DNA of 64,000 bases, taken from an uncultured Hyphomicrobiales bacterium. Its GTDB lineage: Bacteria > Pseudomonadota > Alphaproteobacteria > Rhizobiales > Devosiaceae. Below the pieces are notes generated by a model. It did not search any database. It worked only from the letters and a program-made list of their open reading frames with translations, and was not told the origin of the DNA. A program made the position numbers and the translations under genes. Location: the NCBI GenBank assembly GCA_903842455.1, contig CAIMLX010000205.1, forward strand, positions 62,001-126,000. The letters are read 5' to 3'. Shown here piece after piece: positions 53,553 to 61,373 of this stretch. Numbering within the stretch: the first letter of the stretch is position 1; each line of letters begins with the position of its first letter.

Positions 53553-54443
53553 TCAGGCGGTGCTGTGGCCGATGACGCTCCAGCGCTCCTCGCGGGGCAT
53601 GGTGGGGCGGAAATCGTAGCGCTCCTTGCCCAGCGCGTGCAGCGTGGCGCGCTCGATGAGCGAGAACTCGGCCGGGTCTTCGCGGTTGAGGTTCATCGGC
53701 TCTTTCAGCACCACCGGCGGGTTGGTCATGAAGCGCACGTTGCCGGAGTGGTTGTTACTCGAGGCGTGCAGCATGAAGGGGTGGAGGATGATGAAGTCGC
53801 CGACTTCGCCGGTGATTTCCTCGAACTCCTTGCACTCGTTGACCAGGTTGCCGAACGCGTCGCCGTCATCGACGCCTTCGGGGTGGGCGGCGAGGTATTC
53901 GGCCACCACCTTGATCGAGTCCGGCGCAACGAAGGTGCCGCCGCCTTTGTGGACGACGTCACTCCAGTAAACGATGGTGAGCAGGCCCTGCTCGCGGCTG
54001 TCGAGGAAGTGGCGAAAGAAGCTGCCATCCTTGTGCCAGCCGCCCGATGCAGGCGACGGCGGATCCCACGGCTTGTCGGCGCCGCGCTTGAAGTTGACGA
54101 CGAACGCATCGGACCACTCGGTGGAGTCGATCGTGGTGAAGTGCTGGGACTCGATCTCCATGATCTTGTGCTCGATGCGGTCTTCACCGCCCGTCACGTC
54201 ACAGAGCGCGGCCCAGCCGCGGGGGGAAATGTTTTTGATCGCCGCCTTGTTGTGGCGGTCCATCCAGACGATGTCCTTGGTCCAGGTGGAGCGGTCGGCG
54301 GGGTCGTAGCCGAGGCGGGCATAGGCCTCGTCGGTCCATTTCTTCGCCAGGTCGGGATCGACGCAGTTCTTGACGCGGACATAGCCCTTCTCAATGAAAT
54401 GCTGCGCGTCGGCTTCGGACAGTACCTGCAGTGTGCGGGTCAT
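53553..54443 (-). CDS. Phytanoyl-CoA dioxygenase (PhyH)-family Fe(II)/2-oxoglutarate oxygenase
   Basis: 296 residues. The double-stranded beta-helix supplies the iron triad: H-x-D in SGGWHKDGSFFRHF near residue 130 and the distal His in IILHPFMLHASSNN, followed by an Arg (GNVRFMTNPP) for 2-oxoglutarate. PhyH-like bacterial enzymes hydroxylate small molecules. Here it is embedded among sugar-acid enzymes, so an ether or branched sugar derivative could be its substrate; this is inference. Confidence 0.85.
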   Translation of the reverse strand: MTRTLQVLSEADAQHFIEKGYVRVKNCVDPDLAKKWTDEAYARLGYDPADRSTWTKDIVWMDRHNKAAIKNISPRGWAALCDVTGGEDRIEHKIMEIESQHFTTIDSTEWSDAFVVNFKRGADKPWDPPSPASGGWHKDGSFFRHFLDSREQGLLTIVYWSDVVHKGGGTFVAPDSIKVVAEYLAAHPEGVDDGDAFGNLVNECKEFEEITGEVGDFIILHPFMLHASSNNHSGNVRFMTNPPVVLKEPMNLNREDPAEFSLIERATLHALGKERYDFRPTMPREERWSVIGHSTA

Positions 54444-54473
54444 GTGATTGGTCCTCCAGAGACTCTTGATTGC

Positions 54474-55688
54474 TTAGGGCCGGACGATGGCGCCGTCGCG
54501 GCGCCGGTCTTCCGCCATGAAATAGGACTTTGCGGCCTTCTCGGGATCGAGCAGTGCCTCGGCCTTGGCGACATCGATATCGATGCCGAGGCCGGGCTGC
54601 TCGTTGCCGTAGAGGTAGCCGCCCTCAAGGATCGCGTGGCCGGGGAACAGGTCGTATTCCTCGGGGGCGAAGTGGTTCTCCTCCTGGATGCCGAAGGCGG
54701 TCGATGCGAGGTCGACATGCATGGCGGCCATCTGGTTCACCGGATCGTTGTCGCCGCCCTCCTGCCAAGCGGTCTGGACACCGAACCATTCGCACAGCGT
54801 CGCAACCTTGCGGGCGGGGGTGATGCCGCCGCCTTTGGAGATGCGGATGCGGACGAAGTCGATGAGCCGCTCGGTAACTAGCGGCAGGTATTCGTGCGGG
54901 TTGATGAACAGCTCGCCCATCGCCTGCGGGGTGGCGCATTGCTGCCGCACGAGCCGATACCACTGCACCTGCTCGGGGGAGAGCAGGTCCTCGAGGAAAT
55001 ACAGCCGATAGGGCTCGAGCAGCTTCGCCAGTTGCACGGCGTTGTGCGGCGCGAGGTGCTCGTGCACGTCGTGGGTGAATTTCGGACCCCAGCCGAGTTT
55101 TTCGCGCAGGTGAGCGAACATGGCAGGGATGGCCTGCAGGTAGGCGTCGTCGTCGAAGGCCTTGTCCTGCGGCCAGTGGTTCTTCGGGCCGCGGGCGTTC
55201 TCGCGATCGAGGAACCCGCCGCCGCCGTAATTGCCCAACTGGCAGCGGATGACAGTGTAGCCTTCCTCCCAGTAGCGGCGCACGTCGTCCTCGAGTTCCG
55301 TGATCGAGTTGCCGCCAGCGTGGGCGTAGGCGGCCACCGCGCTGCGGGTCTTGCCGCCGAGCAACTGGTAGACCGGCATGCCGGCTTCCTTGCCCTTGAT
55401 GTCCCACAGCGCCATGTCGATGCCGGCCTGCACGGTGTTGAGGGTGGAATCGTTGCGCCAGTAGCCGCAGGTGTAGACCGACTGCCAGATGTCCTCGATG
55501 CGGCTGACATCGCGGCCGATGATGAGCGGCGCGATGGTCTCGATGGCCGTCTGGATGACCTTGCAGCGGTAGTGGTCGGAAGCCGAGCCGATGCCGTAGA
55601 GGCCCGGCTGGTCGGTCAGGACCTTCACGAACAGCCAGGTGCCGTTGGCGCGCGTGCGAATGGTCTCGATCCCGGTGATCTTGGTCAT
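54474..55688 (-). CDS. Enolase-superfamily dehydratase, ManD/RspA-like
   Basis: 404 residues. ManD-type signature KFTHDVHEHLAPHNAVQLAK (Asp-x-His) follows a long loop characteristic of this branch (GPKNHWPQDKAFDDDAYLQA). Glutamates are in LYFLEDLLSPEQ and QAMGELFINPHEYLPLVTER. At the place where mannonate dehydratases have a catalytic histidine (SHGAT-like), this protein reads TAWQEGGDNDPVNQ, so its substrate or activity may differ. First gene of the unit with PhyH, TIM-barrel and epimerase genes; gaps of 30, 54 and 1 nt. Confidence 0.83.
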   Translation of the reverse strand: MTKITGIETIRTRANGTWLFVKVLTDQPGLYGIGSASDHYRCKVIQTAIETIAPLIIGRDVSRIEDIWQSVYTCGYWRNDSTLNTVQAGIDMALWDIKGKEAGMPVYQLLGGKTRSAVAAYAHAGGNSITELEDDVRRYWEEGYTVIRCQLGNYGGGGFLDRENARGPKNHWPQDKAFDDDAYLQAIPAMFAHLREKLGWGPKFTHDVHEHLAPHNAVQLAKLLEPYRLYFLEDLLSPEQVQWYRLVRQQCATPQAMGELFINPHEYLPLVTERLIDFVRIRISKGGGITPARKVATLCEWFGVQTAWQEGGDNDPVNQMAAMHVDLASTAFGIQEENHFAPEEYDLFPGHAILEGGYLYGNEQPGLGIDIDVAKAEALLDPEKAAKSYFMAEDRRRDGAIVRP

Positions 55689-55823
55689 CTCATCCCTTGA
55701 AGCATGATTGTTGGCCGCTTGGAGTCGGCCTTATCGGATCGCTGCAGGCCTGACCTTCGCAACGGCGCGGGCCAGAGGCAAGTTGGGCGAAAGGTGGAGA
55801 TTGAGCGCAGAGATGCCGGACGC

Positions 55824-55851
55824 AAAGAGGGCGCCACCGGGGCGCCCTCTT
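55824..55851 (-). terminator. Strong terminator hairpin after the 5'-nucleotidase gene
   Basis: AAGAGGGCGCC (55825-55835), 5-nt loop, GGCGCCCTCTT (55841-55851): a perfect 11-bp stem, with TTTGCG after it on the minus strand. It separates the nucleotidase from the dehydratase unit. Confidence 0.75.
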
Positions 55852-55873
55852 CGTCTCAGCGGAAACGTTGCGG

Positions 55874-57742
55874 TCAGTTCGCCGCGGGAGCCGCAGGAGC
55901 GGCCTCCGGTGCGGACATGGCCGGAGCTTCCATGGCGGGAGCCTCCATTGCCGGGGCCTCCATTGCGGGAGCTTCCATAGCCGGAGCGGCTTCCGGAGCA
56001 GGGGCTGCGGCCGGAGCTTCGGTCGCGGGAGCGGCAGGAGCCTCGGCCGGCGGCGCGGTCGGGGTCTCGGCGGCCGGAGCCTCAGCCGGGGCCACGGGCT
56101 CAGCCGGGGCCTCGGGCTCGGCCGGAGCTGCCGGCGAGGCGTCGGTGATGCGGCCGTCGGTGTAGGGCGTGTAGGTGCCGCCCTGCTTGGCGATGTAGTC
56201 GGCCAGCACCTGCTCGAGCGGCGGGCCGAAGTCGTAGGCGTCGATCGCATCGGTGGCGAAGATGTCGTAGCCGTCTCCGCCGCCACGGACATAGTTGTTG
56301 GTCACGACGCCATACTCGGCTGCCGGGTCGATCGGCACCCAGTTGTCACCGTCCTTGACCAGCACGTCGCCGACGAGGCGCGAGCCCGCAGCTGCGGTCT
56401 TGTCGAAGCTGTACTTGAGGCCGGCGACCTGCGGGAAGCGGCCGGCGACGTCCTCGATCTGGCTGAGGCCGTTCTCGAGCGCCGCAATGACGCCCGCACC
56501 GCTGATCTTGAAGGTTGCGAGGGTGTTGGAGAACGGCAGCACCGTCAGCACTTCACCCATCGTGATGTCGCCGGCATCGATCGAGGCGCGCAGGCCGCCC
56601 GAGTTGGCGAACGAGATGGTGACGCCCTGGTCGGCGACACGGTCGAGCTGGGCATCGGCCACGAGGTTGCCCATGCCGCATTCCTGCACGCGGCAGACAT
56701 TGCGGTCACCGACGATCATCTCCGTGGCGCTGCCGACGACTTGCGACTTGAGTTCCTCAAGCGGCTCGCCGAGTTCGGCCAGGCGCTCGACAAAGGCCTG
56801 ATCGGGCGTGATCGAGGCGTCGAGCAGGATCGGGCCACCGCTGGCGAGGGTCACCTTGCCTTCGTCGTCCCAGGTAACCTTCAGGTCGCCCAGCACCTTG
56901 GCGTACTGGCCTGCCTGCACGACAGGAACGTCGATGCCGTCGGGGTTCTTCACGAAGGTCGGGTAGGGACCGCCCTCGCCTTCGCCGGTGCCGAGGAAGG
57001 TGTGGGTGTGGCCACCGATGATCAGGTCGATGCCGGACACCTCGGCAGCGAGCTGCTGGTCGACGTTGTAGCCGATGTGCGAGAGCACGATGATCTTGTT
57101 GATGCCGGCCGTCTCGAGGGCGCCGATGGCGCCGCGCACGTACTCGCTGACGCTCTGGAACTTCACGTCACCGACTGACGCGATCTCCGGGGTATCCTCA
57201 GTTGTGGCGCCGACTACCGCGACCTTTTCGCCGCCGATGTTGAGCACGATGACGCCGCGCGGGCGGCCCTGCAGGTCGGGGTCGGCCGAGGTGTCGAAGT
57301 TGCCGCCGATGATCGGGAATTCGGCCGCGGCGAGGAAGCGGGCGTATTCGGCCGGGCCGTCGTCGAATTCATGGTTGCCGGTAGCGACCACGTCGAAGCC
57401 GATGCCATTCATGAATTCGGCGACGATCTGGCTCTTGTACTGGGTGTAAAACAGCGAGCCCTGGAAGTTGTCGCCTGCCGAGACGACGACGACATTGTCA
57501 CCGGCGTCCTGCGAAGCCTTGCGCTCCTGGTCGATCGCCGTCTTCAGCCGCGCCACGCCACCAAAGCACTCACCCTTCTGCTCGCCTTCGGCGTCGCAGG
57601 TGGAATCGGAGCCGGTGATGGATTCAAAGCGTGAATGGAAATCGTTGATGTGCAGGATCCTGAGCGAGAACTCGGCCTGCGCCGCGCCGGTAAAGCCGAC
57701 GGTTAGTGCCAGCGCCGAGGCGCCCAGCAGAAGTCGTTTCAT
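55874..57742 (-). CDS. Secreted 5'-nucleotidase/metallophosphatase (UshA-like) with Ala/Pro/Glu/Met-rich tail
   Basis: 622 residues with a signal peptide (ALALTVGFTGAAQAEFS). The N-terminal metallophosphatase has SLRILHINDFHSRFE, VVVSAGDNFQGSLFY, VATGNHEFDDGPAEYARFLA and DLIIGGHTHTFLG, giving the di-metal site. The C-terminal nucleotidase domain (about 340-535) shows GVTISFANSGGLRASIDAGD and NNYVRGGGDGYDIFATDAID. The last roughly 85 residues are low complexity, with AMEAP repeated in tandem. It releases phosphate from nucleotides in the periplasm. AGGACAGGA precedes the ATG at 57742. No PhoB box was found upstream. Confidence 0.88.
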   Translation of the reverse strand: MKRLLLGASALALTVGFTGAAQAEFSLRILHINDFHSRFESITGSDSTCDAEGEQKGECFGGVARLKTAIDQERKASQDAGDNVVVVSAGDNFQGSLFYTQYKSQIVAEFMNGIGFDVVATGNHEFDDGPAEYARFLAAAEFPIIGGNFDTSADPDLQGRPRGVIVLNIGGEKVAVVGATTEDTPEIASVGDVKFQSVSEYVRGAIGALETAGINKIIVLSHIGYNVDQQLAAEVSGIDLIIGGHTHTFLGTGEGEGGPYPTFVKNPDGIDVPVVQAGQYAKVLGDLKVTWDDEGKVTLASGGPILLDASITPDQAFVERLAELGEPLEELKSQVVGSATEMIVGDRNVCRVQECGMGNLVADAQLDRVADQGVTISFANSGGLRASIDAGDITMGEVLTVLPFSNTLATFKISGAGVIAALENGLSQIEDVAGRFPQVAGLKYSFDKTAAAGSRLVGDVLVKDGDNWVPIDPAAEYGVVTNNYVRGGGDGYDIFATDAIDAYDFGPPLEQVLADYIAKQGGTYTPYTDGRITDASPAAPAEPEAPAEPVAPAEAPAAETPTAPPAEAPAAPATEAPAAAPAPEAAPAMEAPAMEAPAMEAPAMEAPAMSAPEAAPAAPAAN

Positions 57743-58058
57743 GTCCCTGTCCTTTGCTTTTGAATCCGATTGGCCCGGATGCTTCTCGCACCGGATTGCT
57801 ACGTTGCCGTAACATCCGCCCGTCATCGCCATGCGACGAGGGCGCACTTCCAGTGGAAGGGGGAGCTTAGCAAGTTCACGCGCGACGGGAAGGGGGTCAT
57901 CTTCAGTTGTCGTCGTGCAGGGGCTCGAGGCTGCGGCGAATCCATTCGCAGGCGCTGCGCCTTTGCCACGCACACCACCGCCTGAATGCCGACTTCCGGA
58001 CTGGACTATGGATTCGTTTCGGCTACTCTCCGCGCCGTTTTAGGCGGGAGTTATTCCG
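57743..58058. other. Gene-free stretch between divergent genes
   Basis: 316 bp between the nucleotidase start and the ThuA-like start. I see no recognisable operator, PhoB box, ECF promoter or repeat in it, and no short frame with a good ribosome-binding site. Confidence 0.5.
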
Positions 58059-58709
58059 ATGCGCAGTGCTTTGATCGTCTGGGGTGGGTGGAGCGGGCAT
58101 GACCCCGAGGAATGCGCGGCCATCTACCGGCGCTGGCTGCACGAGGACGGTTTCTCGGTGCGCGTCGAGACCGACACCGCGGTATTTGCCGACCCGGCGA
58201 TCCACGACCTCAGCCTGATCATCCCGATCTACACTATGAGCAAGATCGAGAAGGAGCCGCTCGCCAACCTCGTCAAGGCGATCGAAGGCGGCGTTGGCCT
58301 CGCCGGTCACCATGGCGGCATGAGCGATGCGTTCCGCGATGCCGTGGACTATCAGTTCGTCGTCGGCGGCCAGTGGGTGGCGCACCCCGGCAACATCATC
58401 GACTACACGGTCGACGTGACGAAGCCCGAAGACCCGATTATGCAGGGGATCGCCGCGTCCTTCCCCTACACCTCCGAGCAATACTACATGCACATGGACC
58501 CGTCGGTCGACGTGCTGGCGACGACCACGTTCTCGGGTCTGCACGCCGCGTGGACCAAGGGCGTGGTGATGCCGGTGGTGTGGAAGCGGATGTACGGTGC
58601 CGGCCGGGTGTTCCACTCGACGCTTGGCCACCGCGCCACTGAGTTCGAGAACTCCAACATGGCGACCATCCTTCGCCGCGGTATCAACTGGGCAGCGCGG
58701 GCGGAGTAG
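58059..58709 (+). CDS. ThuA-domain protein (lone)
   Basis: 216 residues, the short ThuA/glutamine-amidotransferase-like form (RSALIVWGGWSGHDPEECAA, VGLAGHHGGMSDAFRDAVDY, PVVWKRMYGAGRVFHSTLGH). ThuA-like proteins of this length are widespread and usually act in sugar catabolism. It is only distantly similar to the ThuA at 40.9 kb. No oxidoreductase partner is adjacent. GGGAG precedes the ATG at 58059. The stop nearly touches the convergent nrsF stop. Confidence 0.85.
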   Translation: MRSALIVWGGWSGHDPEECAAIYRRWLHEDGFSVRVETDTAVFADPAIHDLSLIIPIYTMSKIEKEPLANLVKAIEGGVGLAGHHGGMSDAFRDAVDYQFVVGGQWVAHPGNIIDYTVDVTKPEDPIMQGIAASFPYTSEQYYMHMDPSVDVLATTTFSGLHAAWTKGVVMPVVWKRMYGAGRVFHSTLGHRATEFENSNMATILRRGINWAARAE

Positions 58710-58712
58710 GCG

Positions 58713-59351
58713 CTACCAGCGCAGCGCCCATCTCCCGAGGATCGCGCCGATCCCCGCCGCGATCAGGATGCCCGTCGTGTACCAGATGGCGAGGAACGGC
58801 ATGCCGTTTTCGCCGCAGTGGAACGCATAGACCCAGGCGGCGGCGCTGCCGGCGAGCAGCCCTGCCGCGAATCCGGCGGCTGCAAGGTTGGTGGGGGCCA
58901 GTCGGCGCATCATGAGGGCTGTCGCGGCATAGACCGGGACGGCCAGCCCGACGATGTAGAACGGGCAGAGCAGGGCCGTTCCGCCCATCACCAGTTCGTA
59001 CGACATGCCCGGCGGCATGATGACCAACTGCGCGATGCCCAGCACCCCGGCGAAGGCGATCAGGGCAAACAGCCCGACCATAGGGCGGCGCATGCTGCCG
59101 CCGGGGCGGGCCAGGCGGATCGTGGCCCACAGGGCAATGGCGCTGAAGATCGCGGTGTAGGTAAACTTCCACCAGAAGATCATCGTCCCGGTGGCTTCCA
59201 TCAGGTCGGGTCGCAGGCCCAGCCACGCAATCATGACCAGCATGGCGACGGCCGACCCGATGGCAACGGCGAGGCCGAGCAGCATCGGCAGCCGGGCGCG
59301 GGGAACCGGTGTCGCTTCGGCGGCGAGGCGATCGAGCAGGTCGTCGCTCAT
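58713..59351 (-). CDS. nrsF: NrsF membrane anti-sigma factor (DUF1109)
   Basis: 212 residues, six predicted helices after a cytosolic N-terminus (SDDLLDRLAAEATPVPRARL). It has exactly two cysteines in the membrane part, at residues 129 (GTALLCPFYIVG) and 179 (YAFHCGENG). In Caulobacter two cysteines at nearly the same positions (about 131 and 181) are needed for NrsF to sense chromate or cadmium and release SigF. The start overlaps the sigF stop as ATGA. Its role as the SigF inhibitor is well supported by family and position. Confidence 0.9.
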   Translation of the reverse strand: MSDDLLDRLAAEATPVPRARLPMLLGLAVAIGSAVAMLVMIAWLGLRPDLMEATGTMIFWWKFTYTAIFSAIALWATIRLARPGGSMRRPMVGLFALIAFAGVLGIAQLVIMPPGMSYELVMGGTALLCPFYIVGLAVPVYAATALMMRRLAPTNLAAAGFAAGLLAGSAAAWVYAFHCGENGMPFLAIWYTTGILIAAGIGAILGRWALRW

Positions 59352-59896
59352 CGGGCGCCTCCTGTGAAACGGGCGGCCAGCGCCTTGAGGCCGCGGTGGA
59401 TGGCTACCTTGGCCGCCGTTTCAGTCATGCCGGCGCGACCGGCGGCCTCGGCGATCGACGAGCCCTCGAGCTTCACCTGCCGGATCAGCGCCGCGGGGCG
59501 GTCGGGGAGGGTGGCGAGCACAGTATCGACATCCATGCGGGCGGTCGCATCACCGGCATCGTCGGCGGCGAAGATGGCGGCGTCGTCTTCGAGCGGCAGG
59601 GTCTGGCGCAGCTTCGAGCGGCGGAAATGGTCGATCAGCTTGTAGCGGGCAATGGCATGCAGCCAGGCCGTGAACGGCTGGGTCACGTCGTAGGTCAGCC
59701 TTCGGGTGTGAATTGCCATCAGGGTTTCCTGCACCAGGTCGTCGGCGGCGGCCGGATTGGTCAGCCGCCGCGCGTAATACCGGACGAGATGCGTGCGCAG
59801 TTCGGCCAGCAGCGCGCGATAGGCGCGTTGATCACCGGCGAGCGCAGCGAGCATCAGGGGCTTGAGCCGCGCTTCGTTGTCCGCCGTCGGGTTCAT
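59348..59896 (-). CDS. sigF: ECF sigma factor SigF
   Basis: 182 residues: region 2 (RLTNPAAADDLVQETLMAIH, TAWLHAIARYKLIDHFRRSK) and region 4 (VLATLPDRPAALIRQVKLEG, then GMTETAAKVAIHRGLKALAA). Coupled to nrsF by a 4-bp ATGA overlap. SigF of this type responds to heavy metals or oxidants in Caulobacter. ATG at 59896 is chosen; a longer frame to 60034 would run over the SigF-type promoter and lacks sigma-like sequence. A GTAACC-N16-CGTA element upstream suggests autoregulation, with a very short leader. Confidence 0.9.
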   Translation of the reverse strand: MNPTADNEARLKPLMLAALAGDQRAYRALLAELRTHLVRYYARRLTNPAAADDLVQETLMAIHTRRLTYDVTQPFTAWLHAIARYKLIDHFRRSKLRQTLPLEDDAAIFAADDAGDATARMDVDTVLATLPDRPAALIRQVKLEGSSIAEAAGRAGMTETAAKVAIHRGLKALAARFTGGAR

Positions 59897-59906
59897 CTGT
59901 GCTCTA

Positions 59907-59932
59907 TACGGGTGAGGCCGGCACAAGGTTAC
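59907..59932 (-). promoter_or_regulatory. SigF-type promoter of sigF-nrsF
   Basis: Minus strand GTAACC (59932-59927), 16 nt, CGTA (59910-59907). Caulobacter SigF recognises GTAACC-N16-CGAA, so there is one mismatch in the -10. It ends 10 nt before the sigF ATG. Confidence 0.65.
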
Positions 59933-59997
59933 ACGCAGATCAGCCCGCTGTCTCGCGGGGGCGCAAAGACCGGCCCTCATCACTTGGCTGTGATCGG

Positions 59998-60023
59998 GTA
60001 ACCGACCTGCGACCTGCGCCGAA
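59998..60023 (+). promoter_or_regulatory. SigF-type promoter of the Met/Asp-rich protein operon
   Basis: GTAACC (59998-60003), exactly 16 nt, CGAA (60020-60023): identical to the known Caulobacter SigF consensus. It lies 42 nt upstream of the ATG at 60066. Confidence 0.82.
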
Positions 60024-60065
60024 CTCCCCTGCATGCCGCGTTGGGCGGCTTACGGGAGACTGAAC

Positions 60066-60407
60066 ATGAAGACGCTGATTTCCACCCTCGCCCTCGTGGC
60101 ATGCCTTGGTTTCACCGGCACCGCGCTGGCCCAGGACGCAATGGCGCCTGCCACCGATGCGATGGCGAGCGACGCGATGGCCCCAATGGCAGACGATGCC
60201 ATGGCGGCGATGACGCCGGACGAGATGCTGGCCGCCTGCCTCGAAAAGGCCGGCATGGAAATGGACGCCATGAAGAAGGACGAGGCCGGCAAGGCCTGCC
60301 ACGACGCCCACAACATGGCCGCTCCGATGGCAACCGACAGCATGGCTGCGCCGATGGCCACCGACAGCATGGCCGCCGACCCCGCTGCAACGGCACCGGC
60401 GATGTAA
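60066..60407 (+). CDS. Secreted pentapeptide MXKDX-like repeat protein
   Basis: 113 residues: signal peptide (LISTLALVACLGFTGTALAQ), then a mature part built from degenerate DAMA/DSMA units (DAMAPATDAMASDAMAPMAD, and MATDSMAAPMATDSMAADPA). A single central segment holds two cysteines (LAACLEKAGMEMDAMKKDEA, GKACHD). Proteins of this composition (MXKDX family) are common beside SigF/NrsF. Metal binding by Met, Asp, His and Cys is plausible but untested. GGGAG is 8 nt before the ATG. First gene behind the perfect SigF promoter. Confidence 0.82.
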   Translation: MKTLISTLALVACLGFTGTALAQDAMAPATDAMASDAMAPMADDAMAAMTPDEMLAACLEKAGMEMDAMKKDEAGKACHDAHNMAAPMATDSMAAPMATDSMAADPAATAPAM

Positions 60408-60433
60408 TACAACTCTCCGTGAAACACTGACAT

Positions 60434-60479
60434 CGCGCCCCGAACGGCCGTTCCTTAATGGGACTGCACTCGGGGCGCG
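60434..60479 (+). terminator. Hairpin between the repeat protein and cytochrome b genes
   Basis: CGCGCCCCGA (60434-60443) pairs perfectly with TCGGGGCGCG (60470-60479) over a 26-nt loop containing the smaller dyad AACGGCCGTT. No U-tract. It may reduce readthrough so that the small protein is made in excess. Confidence 0.5.
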
Positions 60480-60494
60480 GCAAGAGGGGTAAAC

Positions 60495-61373
60495 ATGACG
60501 GACCAGGCGATGGACTCGGCGACGGTGGCTGAAAAGCCCGCCAAGCCGAAAGGTCCGCTGATCTACCGGCAATCGATCTTCACGCGGGTGACCCACTGGG
60601 TGTGGGCGATCGCGATGTTCTTCCTGTTGCTGACGGGCCTCCAGATCTACAACGCTCACCCGACGCTCTACATCGGCGAGCAGTCGGGCTTCGAGTTCGA
60701 CAATGCTGTGCTGCGGATCGGCGCGGAGAACACCCCGGAGGGCCCGCGCGGCTTCACCACGATCTTTGGCCAGAAGTTCGACACGACCGGCGTGCTCGGG
60801 ATGAGCGAGTTGCGTGGCAATACGAACTTCATCGGCTTCCCCAGTTGGGCGACAATTCCCAGCGTCCGCGACCTCGCGACGGGACGCGTGGTACACTTCT
60901 TCTTCGCCTGGGTGTTCGTCGCTGCGCTGGCGGTGTGGTTCGTGGCCTCGCTGCTGAACCGGCACCTGTGGCGTGACATCATCCTGAAGCCCCGCGACAT
61001 CCGCGACCTGCCCAAGGACATCTGGGACCACATCACCTTCCGCTTCCACCACCGGCGCAGCTACACGCCGCTGCAGAAGGTGGCGTATTTCGGGGTGTTC
61101 GCGATCCTCTTTCCGCTCATCATCCTCACCGGGCTCACCATGTCGCCGGCAATGAATGCCGGTTGGCCCTGGCTGGTCGACATCTTCGGCGGACGGCAGA
61201 CGGCGCGCACCATACACTTCGTCGTCATGGTGCTGCTGGTGCTGTTCTTTGTGGTGCATGTCGCCATGGTGGTGCTCGCCGGGCCGATCAACGAACTGCG
61301 CTCGATGATCACCGGCTACTACCGCACGAGCCCCGGGACCGAACCCGATGCGAAGGACAAGTCCAATGGCTAA
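60495..61373 (+). CDS. Membrane cytochrome b (b561/HydC-like)
   Basis: 292 residues. Helices begin with TRVTHWVWAIAMFFLLLTGL; His in VTHW, VVHFFFAWVF, TIHFVVMVLL and FFVVHVAMVV are candidate haem ligands at family-typical positions. A periplasmic loop of about 70 residues lies after helix 1 (NAHPTLYIGEQSGFEFDNAV). It should pass electrons between the quinone pool and the periplasmic molybdoenzyme encoded next, whose start overlaps its stop by 8 bases. Confidence 0.87.
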   Translation: MTDQAMDSATVAEKPAKPKGPLIYRQSIFTRVTHWVWAIAMFFLLLTGLQIYNAHPTLYIGEQSGFEFDNAVLRIGAENTPEGPRGFTTIFGQKFDTTGVLGMSELRGNTNFIGFPSWATIPSVRDLATGRVVHFFFAWVFVAALAVWFVASLLNRHLWRDIILKPRDIRDLPKDIWDHITFRFHHRRSYTPLQKVAYFGVFAILFPLIILTGLTMSPAMNAGWPWLVDIFGGRQTARTIHFVVMVLLVLFFVVHVAMVVLAGPINELRSMITGYYRTSPGTEPDAKDKSNG

